DNA from: Gaetbulibacter sp. S0825
GTDB taxonomy: Bacteria; Bacteroidota; Bacteroidia; Flavobacteriales; Flavobacteriaceae
Direction of reading: 5' to 3'
Assembly: GCF_011777505.1 (NCBI RefSeq)
Contig: NZ_JAATJT010000001.1
Coordinates: 186,001 to 250,000 of the forward strand
Length of the DNA stretch: 64,000 bases
Position 1 is the first letter of the stretch, and the number at the start of each line of letters is the position of its first letter. Shown here one piece after another: positions 62,767-64,000 of the stretch. The notes beneath the pieces are model-generated. The model ran no database searches. It worked only from the letters and a program-made list of their open reading frames with translations, and was not told where the DNA came from. Made by a program: the position numbers and the translations under genes.

Positions 62767-63714
62767 TTAGTTATTGCTTCTATTCTCTAGTAGTTCTTTT
62801 TTTAAATGCATAAATTCTACCCAATAAATATCTCCATAATCATCTTCTCCTCTGTGAAAAAATAAATACTTCCCATCGGGTGACACACTTGGAGTCATTT
62901 CAGTTTGATCAGTATTTATTTTAGGGCCCAAATTATAAGCTTCTGTCCAAGTACCGTTATTATTGAAACTGATGTACAAATCATTATCCCCATATCCTGA
63001 ATTGCTTTCACCATCATAAATAATATAGCTTTCGTCTGGTGCAATATATGGGTGAGCGATGTACTTTCCAGAGAAGTTTATTTCATTCCCCATTCTCTTA
63101 GCACTTCTATATTGACCTTCTTCCTTAACCGACTTATAAATAACCCAATCTTCTGGTTTATCTCCTTTCTCCCCAGAAGTATAATAGAGATTGCCATTCT
63201 CTGAAGATGTTAAGTACATTACAAACCTATCTACTAAGGGTTTTTCTATGGGTATTGGTTGACTCCAACCGCTTTTGTTCTTTTCGCTATACCACTGATG
63301 CAATCCACTTGGTTGAATCGTATCATTAAAAGGTCTTGTACTTCCAAAATAGAGTCTATTACCTTTAGGGTTGATATGAGGTTCAAAATCCCATCCTTGT
63401 TTTGCTGAAAAAAAAGCCAATTCAGGTTTTGTCCATTGACCATCAATTAATTTCATGGCATAAATTTCATTGTTCTCTTCTGGTTTACGGCGTGTGTAAT
63501 ATATTTCGTCCATTTCTGGATTGAAGGTGATTGCGAACTCATAATCGTCAGTTGAAATAACACCTTGCCCAAAAACTAAGGGAATATCTGTTGGGATTTG
63601 ATCGCTGAATAAGGTAAGGTTTGATTTTTTACTGTCCTGACAAGAAATAATAAAGACTAGCAGGAAAGTCAAAACGGATGGAATTTTTACTTGTTTCATA
63701 TTCTTAGTTTTCAT
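62767..63714 (-). CDS. PD40/TolB-like beta-propeller lipoprotein, copy 2
   Basis: This 315-residue lipoprotein (signal LLVFIISC) has PD40 blades: NPEMDEIYYTRR, NPKGNRLYFGSTRPFNDT, SSENGNLYYTSGEKGD, APDESYIIYDGES and SPDGKYLFFHRGEDDYGDIYWVEF. It is the first gene of a three-gene unit (PD40, esterase-TPR, SnoaL-like) preceded by operator D. The propeller probably acts as a surface binding scaffold for the hydrolase encoded with it. Confidence 0.9.
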   Translation of the reverse strand: MKTKNMKQVKIPSVLTFLLVFIISCQDSKKSNLTLFSDQIPTDIPLVFGQGVISTDDYEFAITFNPEMDEIYYTRRKPEENNEIYAMKLIDGQWTKPELAFFSAKQGWDFEPHINPKGNRLYFGSTRPFNDTIQPSGLHQWYSEKNKSGWSQPIPIEKPLVDRFVMYLTSSENGNLYYTSGEKGDKPEDWVIYKSVKEEGQYRSAKRMGNEINFSGKYIAHPYIAPDESYIIYDGESNSGYGDNDLYISFNNNGTWTEAYNLGPKINTDQTEMTPSVSPDGKYLFFHRGEDDYGDIYWVEFMHLKKELLENRSNN

Positions 63715-63763
63715 TGACTATTGAACATTTGAGAATTTATTCAATTTAAAACAATTTCTAAAG

Positions 63764-63827
63764 CAAAGATGGGTTATAAAACGGGATTCGTTTAGTTCGA
63801 AAAGGAGTAGTATTTGTTCTAAAAGGA
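63764..63827 (-). promoter_or_regulatory. Composite operator-promoter D
   Basis: On the minus strand CCTTTTAGAACAAAT (63812-63826) and CCTTTTCGAACTAAA (63791-63805) lie 21 bp apart; CATCTTTG (63764-63771), a near-match to the -7 box, follows after 19 bp. It drives the PD40 copy 2 unit. Confidence 0.75.
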
Positions 63828-63849
63828 TATTAAAATTTTGAAGTCACTC

Positions 63850-64000
63850 CTATTTGAATAGAAGAGTATTAAAAAGAATAGTAAGACTTAAACAAAACCC
63901 AATAATGGATACATTAATTAATGCACGAACGCTCCAAGTTTTTTCTTTAAAATCATGGTTTAAATATTGAGTTGTCATTACTGCTATTGCCATAAATAAA
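63850..64000 (-). CDS. C-terminal end of a gene cut by the window edge, membrane-like
   Basis: An open frame enters from the right edge and stops at 63850. The visible residues end VRALINVSIIGFCLSLTILFNTLLFK, so the last 25 or so form a hydrophobic membrane helix, with another hydrophobic stretch (MAIAVMTTQ) at the edge. The family cannot be told from this part. It is on the same strand as the units to the left, with operator D in between. Confidence 0.5.
   Translation of the reverse strand, partial: LFMAIAVMTTQYLNHDFKEKTWSVRALINVSIIGFCLSLTILFNTLLFK

Overview
The window looks like a piece of chromosome from a marine or soil member of the Flavobacteriaceae (Bacteroidota). The DNA is AT-rich, and promoters of the Bacteroidota type (TAnnTTTG at -7) can be recognised. 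It carries a SusC/SusD pair, a type IX secretion C-terminal sorting domain, many SPII lipoproteins, a BlaI/M56-TonB pair and a flavobacterial-style tyrosine recombinase. Genus cannot be fixed from the sequence alone.

Layout. (1) 1-5185: a leftward operon (DapA-like lyase/deaminase, DUF1272 zinc protein, ketoglutarate-semialdehyde-type aldehyde dehydrogenase, DUF885 peptidase-like protein cut by the window edge) with a divergent AraC regulator; this fits hydroxyproline or sugar-acid breakdown to 2-oxoglutarate. (2) 5188-9981: a leftward housekeeping run (outer-membrane barrel, RuvC, HemW, cyclase, DUF4230, MmcQ/YjbR, PhnA). HemW has lost a recognisable start codon and carries an in-frame palindromic insertion. 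(3) 10011-21564: envelope and signalling genes: LPG-synthase-like membrane protein, GT2, Bax-inhibitor-1 protein, TonB-like lipoprotein, TPR protein, BlaR1-type M56 protease with three TonB C-terminal domains, BlaI under three perfect dyads, DUF456, and a TPR histidine kinase with NarL-type regulator.

(4) 21955-45187: a large acquisition and breakdown locus for peptides or acyl-amino acids: FAD/Fe-S D-2-hydroxyacid dehydrogenase, two lipoprotein D-aminoacylase-like amidohydrolases, a giant LamG T9SS protein, a MocR regulator, M14 carboxypeptidase, SusC, SusD, SGNH hydrolase, an Fn3 lipoprotein with a possible metallo-amidase domain, DUF819 transporter and aspartoacylase-like protein. No glycoside hydrolase is present, so this resembles a polysaccharide utilisation locus re-purposed for peptides or D-amino-acid polymers. 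(5) 45240-47900: an integrase scar: tRNA-3'-end-like sequence, terminators, tyrosine recombinase, zinc-ribbon protein and a 20-bp-period direct-repeat array.

(6) 47922-64000: YceI/SnoaL/Crp genes, then an island of secreted or lipoprotein hydrolases built from repeated paralogues: serine beta-lactamase-like (2), esterase plus TPR (2), PD40 propellers (2), SnoaL-like (several), and an HMBD lipoprotein module fused to two unrelated enzymes. Four transcription units here share one composite promoter: two direct repeats (consensus CCTTTTCGAACAAAT) exactly 21 bp apart, then exactly 19 bp to the -7 box. I consider this undescribed-looking regulon the most interesting signal in the window. One regulon member is also frameshifted at a (TA)6 tract. 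All functional names rest on motif recognition by eye; no database search was run.
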